A DNA stretch of 64,000 bases from Pyrenophora tritici-repentis (Eukaryota > Ascomycota > Dothideomycetes > Pleosporales > Pleosporaceae): assembly GCF_003171515.1 (NCBI RefSeq), contig NC_089393.1, positions 62,001-126,000 on the forward strand, given 5' to 3'. Of this stretch, positions 42,859 through 52,412 are shown piece by piece (the first letter of the stretch is position 1; each line of letters starts with the position of its first letter). The notes under the pieces were generated by a model. It had not been told where the DNA came from and searched no databases. It saw only the letters and a program-made list of their open reading frames with translations. Both the position numbers and the translations under genes were made by a program.

Positions 42859-43029
42859 CATAACCCAATTCCAATCAAAATATCCGTACATGCCCATAAA
42901 TTGCACCTATTGGCGCAGAACCTAATGCCAATCAAAACATTTGTACAAGCCCGCAAATTGCACTCAGTGGTGCAGAACCCAATGTTAATCAAAATGTCCG
43001 TACATGCCCGCAAATTTTAGCTGGTGGTG
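42859..43029. repeat. 57-bp tandem repeat, three copies
   Basis: Three units with core CAATCAAAATATCCGTACATGCCC followed by GCAAATTGCACTCAGTGGTGCAG; units 2 and 3 are 57 bp each. It lies between the 5' side of DUF7918-like copy A and the stop codon of copy 2 (43045). Confidence 0.85.
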
Positions 43030-43044
43030 CAGCAGTGTATCCCC

Positions 43045-44355
43045 TCAGTCTAACACAATGACCTCCCTGTGCTGGCCACAGTGACGCTTGCTCTTATTCT
43101 GCTGCACGACTCCCGGATCATCTTGATCATTCTTCTCTTGCTTGTCATTGGGGACGTCCTGGATAGCACGCCCAGCGATGTCGTGTTACATCTCATGAGT
43201 AGGGTAAATGAAGATGAGTGTATACTTTGCAGAGGTACCTTCAACTTCTTGACTAGTTCCTGTAGCTCAGCATTGTTTAGCTCTTCCTCTGGGCGTTTTT
43301 CTAGAGATGGCAGTGGTGGGACGATCTCCAGGGCGCGAAGAGTATCTTGGTAGTATCAGTATAACCAGAGACAACATTGAAGCAGCGAGTAACCTACCCA
43401 TTGAACGATACTTAAACTTGAAGATGGTGAATGGTGCTTCACCAACAAGCTCACTATTCGAGTACTGATTGCTTGTTGCGAGTCCCATATTCTCAGGTTG
43501 CTTGAAGCTATCAATTGCGATGTGTTTAGCACCCCATACATGCTAGAAGCTTATCGAGTATTGCTTACCAAATGCAATGAGTTCCAAGTCTACATTTGAG
43601 ACTAGTCTCTGAAACTGGTTCAGGGTTCACTTCAGTGGCCTCCTGGTACTGATCTGGATCGATGTGAAACTTCTTGACGAACTGGAAGTCAACTACAATG
43701 CTACCAAGCTCTTGCGCAACATATTTGACCTCATCGTCAACAACTGCTTGGACATCTTCTTCCTCACCTATGTTGTATTAGTCAATCAACTTCTTCCTGC
43801 TCTATTCTAACGTCAAAGCTGTATAGGTACCAAATTGCAACCACAGTCCGCAACAATCAATTAAGTGGGTCCTAGAAGGTTCAGATTGGATTGATTGATT
43901 ACCGCTTTAAGCCTAGTAGTTACCTATAGGAGTTTAAGCCCTACCTAGATAGGTAAGTGGGTCTAGGAGAGTGACCGGATTGAATTGATTGTTGCGGAGT
44001 CTAATTGCAACTCCTGGAAAGTAAAGGCTTGTTCAAAGAACATGCCGTCTACCTGTGATGTTCGTGCGTTGTAAATATGACCAGTATTAGAATAGAATTC
44101 CTCAGAATAAATATTAAGACCCTTAACAGGTTTGCCGTCAAAAGAAACGCTCAACAAGAGATCTCCGGGCGGGAAAGGAAACGTCTCATTGATCATGGAT
44201 CTAATCTTGAATTCTGTACCCGTAGTCGCTTCAATGTACTTTGTAACTAAGTTCAGCGGTGACGGAGTATCTTCAATGTCCTCATACTCGGGCAGCGCAT
44301 TGTCATTGACGAGGATCTCAACCTTAAGGCCGGGGTAGACGGGAATGACAGTCAT
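43045..44355 (-). pseudogene. DUF7918-like protein, copy 2, split by a MITE
   Basis: Starts at ATG 44355 (MTVIPVYPGLKVEILVN). The N-terminal domain contains ALPEYEDIEDT, VTKYIEATTGTEFKI, SVSFDGKPVKG and the C-terminal FTFQEL of exon 1. A family 1 MITE (43842-44003) sits at the end of exon 1, adding about 15 foreign codons and a stop at 43963. Beyond it the expected exons are all recognisable: EEEDVQAVVDDEVKYV...; NMGLATSNQYSNSELV...FKFKYRSM; LRALEIVPPLPSLEKRPEEELNNAELQEL; and a basic last exon ending EVIVLD. Without the MITE and one duplicated ATTGCAAC the gene would read through, so inactivation is recent. If the MITE were spliced, function could persist; no evidence either way. Confidence 0.75.
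43842..44003 (-). mobile_element. hAT-type MITE, family 1 (162 bp), copy C
   Basis: Inverted relative to copies A and B, with ends CACAGTCCGCAACAATCAATT and AATTGATTGTTGCGGAGTCTA. It is flanked by the exact 8-bp duplication ATTGCAAC (43834-43841 and 44004-44011). Same 162-bp length as copy B and nearly identical as read. Confidence 0.95.
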
Positions 44356-44439
44356 GATACCAGATATAGGTAGAGATTCGTGTGGATAATTCAACTAGAT
44401 GTGGAAAGGATAGAAGATAGTCGAGTCAGGTTTAGTGGC

Positions 44440-44990
44440 TTTGATATGTGGCATGCGAGAGTACACTGGAAAGAGATGCCATGTGGATTGGAGCAAGGTG
44501 AGCGAGGAGCAAGGCAGGCGGCCAACGAGAGCGAAGCAGGAGGCAGTCAACGCAAACGAAGCAGGAGGCGGTTAACGCGAGCGAGGCAGGGGTTTAAGGT
44601 AAGCGAATCAGGAGGTAGTTAACACAAGTGAGGCAGAGGTTTAAGGTAAGCCAGTCAGGAGGGGTCAAGGTGAGCGAGGTAGGAGGGGGTTAAGGTGATT
44701 AAGGCAGAGGTTCAAGGTGAATAAGGTTAGAGAGGGCTAAGGTTAGCGAGAAAGAGGGGTAGGGTGGACGATAAAGGGGTGCAGGGTGAGCGAGGAAAGG
44801 GGTTAGGGTAAACAAGGAAGAGGGGCGAGGTAGACGAGGAAAGGGTGTAGGGTGAATAAGGAAAGGAGATAATATGATTAAGAAAAGGGGTTAAGGTAAG
44901 GAAGGAAAAGGGATAAGGAAAGTAAGAAAAAGCACAAAGGTAAGCGATAAAAGGGGATAAAGTGACAAAGGAAAGGTAGATTTTACCAAA
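44440..44990. repeat. Purine-rich degenerate minisatellite
   Basis: Plus strand is almost free of C/T runs and made of loose 20-35-bp units such as GGTGAGCGAGGAAGGAGGGGTTAAG. Units decay toward the right, and TTAGGG/TTAAGG motifs recur. It lies upstream of DUF7918-like copy 2 and downstream of copy 3. No coding potential. Confidence 0.75.
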
Positions 44991-45298
44991 CTCTTTTCAA
45001 GGTTTGAATACAAAACTAAGAGAAGGCTTTAGATACTATCTGCGGACAATTATAATGTCAAGTATCTATAGATGCTAATAGATGCTAATGGCGCAATTGA
45101 GCTCTGTGACTAAATAAGTGTATCATGAACTTGTAACTTTCTTTGTAGACTGGCATAACTACCCTATACTTATACCTGTAAGTACAAATATACCATGTAG
45201 GTCATGTGGGTAATCTTGAGGTCTTGTTAGCCACCTACAGGTTCCAACTCTTTGATAACAAGGGCCCTGTGTTCTTTTCTAAGATTGGAAAATGCTTC

Positions 45299-46443
45299 TC
45301 AATCTATCACAATGACTTCAGAATCAACGCGGGGGCGTTTTCGGTTTCGCGCCTCTACAAAAACTACCTCATCTGTGTCTTCTGGTTCCCGTTCTTGCTT
45401 GACCTATGGCTCTACTTTAATGTCTTGTTCTTCGCTCCTGGTCTCCGCTTCTCTCTGCCCAAAGTTAGCAAACTTTCCAACATAGTCTGATGCTTACTTA
45501 CACTTCGGAAACGTTGCAACAACTCTCTCAGCTCTACCGGGGTAAGCTCTTCTTCTGGCCGGTCCGCGAGCGGAATAGGGGCTGTCTCTTCGACAGTGGT
45601 GAGCCGCAGTGCTTTCAAGCTTGCTTTAAGAGCAGCAATGTCAGTTTCCTCACAGCAGATCCACAATGAAGTGAAGGCTTACCGCGTGACCTATATTTGA
45701 AATTAAATGTCGCGAATGGTTCCTTGTCTAAATATTTGTACGTTATGTCCTTCAGTGCCTTTCGGTTGGCTTTTAGAGGCTTAGAGAAGCTGAAGCTTTG
45801 GTAGTCCTATATTACCACTAGTAGGGGAGTCAGACATACACAGTTTGGTGCGAGAGAGCATCTCCTTTGAGTGCCTTCTCTGGGATGTTTTCCAAAGCTA
45901 CAAGTCCCTTGTAGTCAATCGGATTGCGGGGTTTGCCTTTCCCACGCACAACAACGTTTGTGACGAAATCGAACTTCAAAGTAACTTGTCCCTTGGCACT
46001 CAAAGCCTCCCTTACGGATGCTACGTTAGGGGCGTATCTAGCCTCTTCCACTTCATCAATTTCTCAGTATGTTCCAAGATAAGTACTCATCGTTTAGGCT
46101 TACTAATCTCTAGTTCGGCAAAATAAAACTTCTGCTTGACACACTCTCTATCTTGTTGAGAGTATATGTAATCTTTCAAGAACGTTTTACCGAGAAGCTG
46201 GTGATGCTTGCAACGCCAACTTTCCATGATCTTCCCGTCAATATAGAGACATGTCTTAATATCGCATTGTGTCGGGAATGGAGGCTTGAACGAAGTTGCA
46301 ATGGCGAACTCAGTACCTGACTGAGCCTCAATGTACTTTGTGACTGTCTTTGGCCTGGGTTCCTCATCGTCATCGTACTCTTCTAAGCGTTGACCATTAA
46401 CGATGACCGCAACTTCTATACCGGGCTCTGATAGAATGGCCAT
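45299..46443 (-). CDS. DUF7918-like protein, copy 3, with early TAG
   Basis: Exons 46443-46104, 46062-45842, 45806-45683, 45623-45502 and 45454-45404 join in frame for 285 residues and a TAG at 45404-45406. N-terminal domain: EVAVIVNGQRLEEYDDDEE, VTKYIEAQSGTEFAI, LYIDGKIMESWR, FYFAELEI. Middle: VRGKGKPRNP, and FNFKYRSR before ASLKALRL. Then the ADRPEEELTPVELRELLQRF helix shared with copy 2 (EKRPEEELNNAELQEL). The frame stays open past the TAG for 34 more codons into a basic tail ending RPRVDSEVIVID (TGA 45299-45301), the same ending as the other copies. The TAG is thus probably a nonsense mutation that removes the tail, leaving the folded domain intact. Role unknown; proteins of this type are found widely in fungi. 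Confidence 0.75.
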
Positions 46444-46865
46444 CTCGCTCCTCGCGTGCCATAGCTGGAATAACTGTCGTGAGTCCTTCTGAAAGTAGAT
46501 TTGCGTGTCAGTAAGATTTCAGGTTTAGCAAAGTGCCGATGGTTGACAATGTTGGCTTCGGTTTCGCGTATGCGTGCTGATCTATTCCAGGGCTAGCTGT
46601 CCAGCCGGTGGATACTGGGGCGCGTAGTGTGAGTGGAGTAGATGAGTAGTATAGGTAGCTCGAGTGGTAGCAGTGGGGTGGCGCCAGGGAAAGGAGCTAA
46701 CCTTCTGCGGAAAGCGCACCGGCTAGCGCGTTCTCCTGAACCCTTCAGCACAACGACCTTAGGAACGAACACCCTGCAACCACCTGCACTCAGTACATCG
46801 AATTACCCCATTTCGCTAACTAAAACGCAAGGTGCAAACACAAACCACGACAAAATCAAATTTGA
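46444..46865. other. Promoter region of DUF7918-like copy 3 and 3' flank of the Zn2Cys6 gene
   Basis: No gene is recognised; about 420 bp. Confidence 0.5.
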
Positions 46866-48726
46866 TTACAAGCCGTAAAGATTCACAAATCTACCCTTTG
46901 GCTGACCACCTACAAAGATCTCAGCTGCCATATCCATATCCTCACTGGTGAGATGTGGCTTCGCTGAAAGTGCAGTGTTTGCGTTTCTCAACAATAGCGC
47001 AGTTAAAGGCTCTGCCCCTTCGCTGTCCTTGCTATGGGCAAAGGTCATCGGCATATCCACAGACTCCGCAACAATCAATCGGATCGGCATGATTGATTCC
47101 TATCTAGGTTAAAGGCTGCCTAATAAAGTAACTCTTTAACCTATATAGGAATCAATCATGTCGATCGATTGATTGTTGCGGAGTCTGCATATCCATCATA
47201 ACACCCCACACGATCACCATCGCGTAAGATAACAGGCGGCCATGCTTGCGAAGCGATAACGTTCTGGCATATGTTTCACACATCAAAATGTTCTTTACAA
47301 GCCGATGCACCTCGTTAGTCTTAGGCCCAAAGCCTCGCAGGAAGGAATTCCTTGAGTCGTCTGTGTCGTTGTTGGCTTGTCGGTTACCTGACGCGACCAA
47401 TTCATACAGGCGTTGTTCCAATCTGAGCAGTGTAAGGCGGTTTTGCCAATAGTATGCGAGTGCCTCAAACTCTTCGACAGAAGCAAAGTGCAGATTCTGA
47501 CTGAGAGATGAGGTAATATCCTGATCACTTGGGTAACAACTAATGTTGCTCAGCAATCGACCCTCAGCTTGGGGATCCTGTAGGCGGAGAAGTGACTTCG
47601 AAAGGCTAAACGCATCCCGCAGTAGTTGGTTTTGCGGAGACGGATAGGATCGCAATGCGCGAACTAGACCCACAAGCCGTGGAATACGAACGAAGAGCTC
47701 GCTACCGAGAGCCTTGAGCTGGGCTCGATCGCCGTCGCTACACCCTATCCTATTATTGACATAGTACTCCTGAGATACGCTCTCGAAGGGCGAAGGAGCG
47801 CCTTGAATACACGCCATGATGGCAGAATCGCAAGCATAGAAGTCGAAAATCTCCCTTGCAAGCTCAGTTACAGGATACCTTGGTGGTCTTGTCATCAATA
47901 TTGCAGCCAATCCTTCCACATGTAGACATGTTGGGACGCCATGCTTCTTCAGAACCCCCTCGAAAGGAGCCAGCAACGCCGCCGACGCAAATAGGTCATC
48001 ACTCAGCTCTCTGTGTGACTGGTCCATGTTCGCTTGCACAGCACGGAGGGCGAGCGCCAGTGTTTGATAGCAGTGGCCAGAGGTAAGTTTTGGAACGTCT
48101 CGGGCATAGGCGCAAGCAGCGACAAGTGCTTCAATCGACAAATCCAGGGCTCGCGTATGCCCGACGCGAGCGGGTAGATGTCGGAACCATTCGCCCTCGA
48201 CTTTTTCGCGTTGGAGCGCATCGAGAGCGCGGATGATAATCACTGTCTCAGTCGACTGGGGTGTGTGGATCAACAGTGTCTTCCCATCCCAGCCCTTCGT
48301 TATTCCTTGGCCCGGCCGTAGGTCATTGGTAGAATACATTCCGGTCCGCGGGATGGCAAAGCTGTTGGCTACATATGCCTCGTTTTGCACAGTATATGAT
48401 TGATTGGGTGCTACCATCCGTGAAGGAAGTTCAATGATGATTCGCGAACCCATATCGCCGGTCCTTGTGGGTGGGGGGTCTGATGCAGCAGTAGAACTAC
48501 CTTCGGGGCTTGGTCGACCTAGGATCGTCTTCCGAACTATGCATGCCACTCCCAATCGCTTGCATCGGTAGCAAGGTGTCTTGACTGTTCGGAGCTCTCC
48601 CGGATCCGGCATTTCGACTTCATTGGGTAGCTCGCATCGAATGCGCCTCTCGCGACAGCCTAGGCAGATCAAGCGGGAATATGTACCTCTTGATCGCTTG
48701 TTCCCTTGTGCTCTTGGTTGTGACAT
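46866..48726 (-). pseudogene. Zn2Cys6 transcription factor with C-terminus interrupted by a MITE
   Basis: Start at ATG 48726 (an upstream TTG extends the frame). The zinc cluster is CLGCRERRIRC...CYRCKRLGVAC (residues about 21-63) with an unusually long loop between the third and fourth cysteines, followed by a middle region typical of this family (SIEALVAACAYARDVPKL, GLVRALRSYPSP). A MITE at 47060-47187 splits the last exon. The frame now ends in MITE sequence (stop 47152-47154) after about ten foreign residues, and the native C-terminal about 62 residues (46866-47051, ending GRFVNLYGL) are out of frame. The DNA-binding and most of the regulatory domain remain, so a truncated regulator may still be made. 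Confidence 0.85.
47060..47187. mobile_element. hAT-type MITE, family 2 (128 bp), in the Zn2Cys6 gene
   Basis: Ends CAGACTCCGCAACAATCAATCG and CGATTGATTGTTGCGGAGTCTG, flanked by the exact 8-bp duplication CATATCCA (47052-47059 and 47188-47195). Sequence matches the outer MITE at 9938-10235. The 136-bp gain (MITE plus duplication) is not a multiple of three. Confidence 0.97.
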
Positions 48727-49362
48727 TGCAGTTTGTAAGCTTCGTCCCTCGTACACAGACAAAGACGAGAGATTGAATCGTGCTGAAGAGAGGTATTGTA
48801 GGATCCTATGGTAGAGGCAGAGATGCTATACGCAACATATTATTGCATAGTTTGGCCTTGTAGTTTTGGCTTTGTACAAGTCTGACGTGTATGTAGTACT
48901 CTCACTCACAGCGTATCATTACGAAAGCAAAGAGGCTGAGTTCTGTGGTACCTGAACTACCAAAGTGAGTTAGTTTACGCCCCATGTTATGTAATCGCAA
49001 CGGGTCGCCTTATACATGGGTAACGCAGAACTATAAACCGGCCTGAAGCTCAGCCTCACTTAACCGAACGTGTTCAATTCTCTTGGTATTGTCGGATATG
49101 AATAGATCCGTCTTACGTGAGGAAAGGATAAAGACTGCTAAGTGGTGGACATTGTCGTGCTTACAATGATCAGGCCATGTACGTTCCTAATGAAGCGCCA
49201 TGTACACTGTAATTGCGGACCTACGTATCGCGCTGAGCGTTCCATTGCATAATTGAAATATCGCGTAGGGCCATGCGTCAAGGTATATAGCCCCGGGATG
49301 CCAGCTGAGAGTTACTATGCTTTTCACTCGACATCCTTCTAACTATAAACATACTCGCAGAT
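48727..49362. promoter_or_regulatory. Divergent promoter of the Zn2Cys6 and PAF-acetylhydrolase-like genes
   Basis: 636 bp between start codons. A TATATAG element at about 49285-49291 lies some 75 bp upstream of the hydrolase ATG. Shared regulation is possible from geometry only. Confidence 0.5.
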
Positions 49363-50508
49363 ATGCTTTTCAGAGTACCACTCCTTACACTCCTGTTCGG
49401 TAGTCTAACCGCAGGATATGTGGCCCCATACCCACCTGGCAAGTACAATGTCACATTAACGACGGGGACTCTGACCGACTACACCCGCGATGACCCCTTT
49501 ATCGCAACACCAACGCCTCGTAAATTAATGGTGACGGTCTTCCAACCTGCAACTTGCGAATCCACGGTCCTTGTTCCCTACATGCCCAACAAAACTGCTG
49601 AGTACCAGGGTCCTTTCATCCAAAAGTATTACAACATCTCTGACGACCTTTCACCCCTCTTCCTGGAGGCGCGGTTACCTGTGTGTCCGGCTGACCCCAA
49701 GGGCTGCTCACCCGTTGATGACGGTCCTGTTCTTCTTTTCTCTCCTGGATACACTGGCCCTCGCCTCTTCTATAATGTCGTCGCCGCCGCCATTGCGAGC
49801 GAGGGTTTTACTGTCATCACCATCGATCACCCTGGAGATGCAAACATCGTCACCTATCCCGATGGTCACGCAGTATACAACAACCGTACGAGTACTCCTG
49901 ATATAGCCGATTGGATCCTGCCTTACCTCTCTGCCCGCGTTGCCGACGCATCCTTTGTCATTGACCAGCTCAGCAACAAAACTGCCATAGCCGAGCTTCT
50001 TCCACAACGCGGGCCCCAAGCGTTCGCCACTGATCGCGTTGCCATGCTGGGACACTCGCTGGGGGGAGCGACGGCCGTCGCGGCCGCCGGTCAAGATCCG
50101 CGGATACGTGCTGCTATCGATTGGGACGGGAGTTTCTTCGGCTCGACACCTCCATCGGGACTGTCAAAACCAGTGCTGTACGTGTCTGAGGCGAACGCTA
50201 CAGATGCAACGTGGGTTTCGCTGTGGCCGCAGCTGAACGGTCCGAAGCTGTGGGTGGAAATCGCGGATACCACTCATCAGAGCTTCATAGATGCACCCTC
50301 GTTGTTGCGGGCGGCTGGACTGACCACGCCGGCTTTTCCAGACGTGCTGGGAACGATTGACCCAGCTCAATTGATTCAGATCTTGGTGGCGTACACGAAG
50401 GATTGGATGAATGGGGCATTTGCTGGCAAGATAGGGGGACCATTGCTGGAAGGGCTGGAGCCAGATAGGTTCCCAGAAGTCTCGACTGTGAGGAAAGGCA
50501 ACTTCTAA
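49363..50508 (+). CDS. Secreted alpha/beta hydrolase, PAF-acetylhydrolase-like
   Basis: 381 residues, single exon. Signal peptide MLFRVPLLTLLFGSLTAG (1-18). The alpha/beta-hydrolase core has GPVLLFSPGYTGPRLFYNVVAAAIASEGFTVITIDHPG (oxyanion region), the nucleophile elbow GHSLGGATA (Ser near residue 231), an Asp in the DWDGSFFG segment and the catalytic His in DTTHQSF (near 306). This order matches fungal proteins of the plasma PAF-acetylhydrolase/isoform II family. Several N-glycosylation sequons support an extracellular location. Substrate unknown: probably a short-chain phospholipid or other ester. It is longer and of different fold from cutinases. Confidence 0.87.
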   Translation: MLFRVPLLTLLFGSLTAGYVAPYPPGKYNVTLTTGTLTDYTRDDPFIATPTPRKLMVTVFQPATCESTVLVPYMPNKTAEYQGPFIQKYYNISDDLSPLFLEARLPVCPADPKGCSPVDDGPVLLFSPGYTGPRLFYNVVAAAIASEGFTVITIDHPGDANIVTYPDGHAVYNNRTSTPDIADWILPYLSARVADASFVIDQLSNKTAIAELLPQRGPQAFATDRVAMLGHSLGGATAVAAAGQDPRIRAAIDWDGSFFGSTPPSGLSKPVLYVSEANATDATWVSLWPQLNGPKLWVEIADTTHQSFIDAPSLLRAAGLTTPAFPDVLGTIDPAQLIQILVAYTKDWMNGAFAGKIGGPLLEGLEPDRFPEVSTVRKGNF

Positions 50509-51848
50509 AAGGATTCCAAACACTTTTCCACGTGGGAAGACTCACAAACTTCAACATTTATGAGTTGCCGGGATCGAGGTGTGGGGTAATTTAGATTCTG
50601 GCTCGGGAGACATGTTAAGAGCATGCCATGTTTTGCATAATTTTTATTTCTTCGGGGTTTTATCTGTTTATTCGAGATGTTACATACTGTACCCAATTCA
50701 ATTATAACGTACAAGTTAGTAGATACTTATGTCAACCCACGTGTGTTCTTACAGGCCGCACATTCTCCCCTACAAAGCACAACAGCATACAAGACGATGG
50801 TCTCATCAGATGACTTGAACCTTGAATCTTCTCTTTACTCGAATAAGTGGAATAGTTCTGCATGCCAACTTGCACCTCCCACATAAGTACGCATAACCAA
50901 TACCCTAATCCTCTCCTCTACTACTCCGACTACCAAAGCACAATCAAGCGCAAACACAGACGCCGTCGAATCCAACACTACTACTAGCAACGAAGCCCAA
51001 GCCCATACCGCACCCTACACTAGCCACACTCCTCCCTCTCTATAAAACCCACCATAACGGTTCCTCCCCACCCCTATCAAACAAACCTTGCAGCTTGCAC
51101 CAACCGTCACTCCACTCCACTCCACTCCACCCCAACACTTACCTAGCTCGACCAACCCCACTGCCCAAAGAGTAGCCAGCCAGCCGTCCAGCATCCACAT
51201 CACCACCCGCTAACCCGAAGGCCTAAAAACTCGAAACCACGCATCTGCATCATGATCGGCGCACCCTGACGCTCTCAGCCAACACCAACCACCACACTCC
51301 TCCATAGCGCGCTTGACTTTCCGCTGGCGCGCGTATCTAGCTCAGCCAAAGAAGAAGAAAAACTAAATCTTACCCCGCAAAAACGAGGTCTGTGTTGGTT
51401 GGTTGCCTTGTCTTGCAAAGGCGTCATCCGGTGAAACTATGTTTGTGGTACATGGAGTTTTTTGGTTTAGTGAATGGCTTTTCATTCACCACTGGCATGC
51501 TTCCCATGCGAGTATTGCGGGAGGGGGGGTTTTTTTTAACAAGGTTAGCTGGCTGGCTGGCTGACTGGCTGCTTACATGTTTGTTAAGGCGGCTACGCAG
51601 ACGCCGGCGGACAATTGATACATTTGGTAGTTGTTGGAAGGCCTTGTACGATCGTACGGTGAATAACAGTAGCTAAGGTAATCTTGTGTATTGGTATTCT
51701 GGTGTATGATGATTCTACGAATGTGGGGGCTACGAAGGTATACATAGCGTTGGGTCCGAGTTGGGCCGAAGTAGGATCGAGGCGGTACATTGGGCCTTAT
51801 TAGGCGACACACCGTGTGTATGCCGACAGTAGTTATTAAAACTTAGAT
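50509..51848. other. Intergenic, no gene recognised
   Basis: Contains AT-rich sequence after the hydrolase, a C/A-rich block at 50980-51300 including a five-base CCACT(C) repeat (about 51109-51129), and a TGGC run (about 51547-51572). No supported gene. Confidence 0.45.
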
Positions 51849-51951
51849 GCGGGGGGATGGCGCAGTGGTAAAGCGCCTGGTATTCCTTTACCGCACTCCA
51901 AATTTGCAGTGTAGTAGAGGTCGAAGGTTCGAATCCTTCTCCTCTCACCGC
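51849..51951 (+). tRNA. tRNA-like locus, anticodon not assigned
   Basis: Acceptor GGGGGGA pairs with TCCTCTC (five Watson-Crick, two G-U). D-arm: TGGCGCAGTGGTAAAGCGC with a perfect 4-bp stem, which is also a good A box. T-arm: GAAGGTTCGAATCCTTC, a perfect 5-bp stem and B box. Between the D- and T-arms there are 46 nt instead of about 23. A conventional 5+7 anticodon arm is not found with or without an intron: TGGTA/TACCG can pair but leaves a 6-nt loop, and CACT/AGTG can pair as a variable-arm-like stem. It could be an intron-containing tRNA, a class II tRNA with an irregular arm, or a pseudogene. Confidence 0.55.
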
Positions 51952-52381
51952 CACTTGTGGCTTTACCAAAAAATATCGAACGGCTTACTCCAACTCGCAA
52001 ATTTTCACCTACCCCTGCAAACCTAAGCGACAGGTTATAGCCGCAGTACACCCGAGCCACGCACTGCTACGACTACAAACACTACGCTAAGCTTGTTACA
52101 ACCCTACGCCTCGTTCAAGATCCCATGGCTTTTTCCCCTTTGAGGTTTTTTCAGACTTAGGAACACGAGGAAAGCGTTGCAAAAAGAGATAGGTTGAAGA
52201 GAAGGAAAAACAGGCAGCTATAATAGGGTTTTACTTTCTCTCCTCCCCTGTAATAGCTAGGACATGCCTAAACTACATTAGTCAAACATAACCAACGAAC
52301 ATCAAAGGAGAGATAAAAATAGCTAGAATGGCATCTGCCACCGTCCTACATAGTCTCTGACTGATAAAGGACGCTAATGGA

Positions 52382-52412
<31 letters not shown>

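Noticed and set aside
44380..44622. 80-codon plus-strand basic frame
   Set aside because: It is a product of the purine-rich minisatellite, not a gene.
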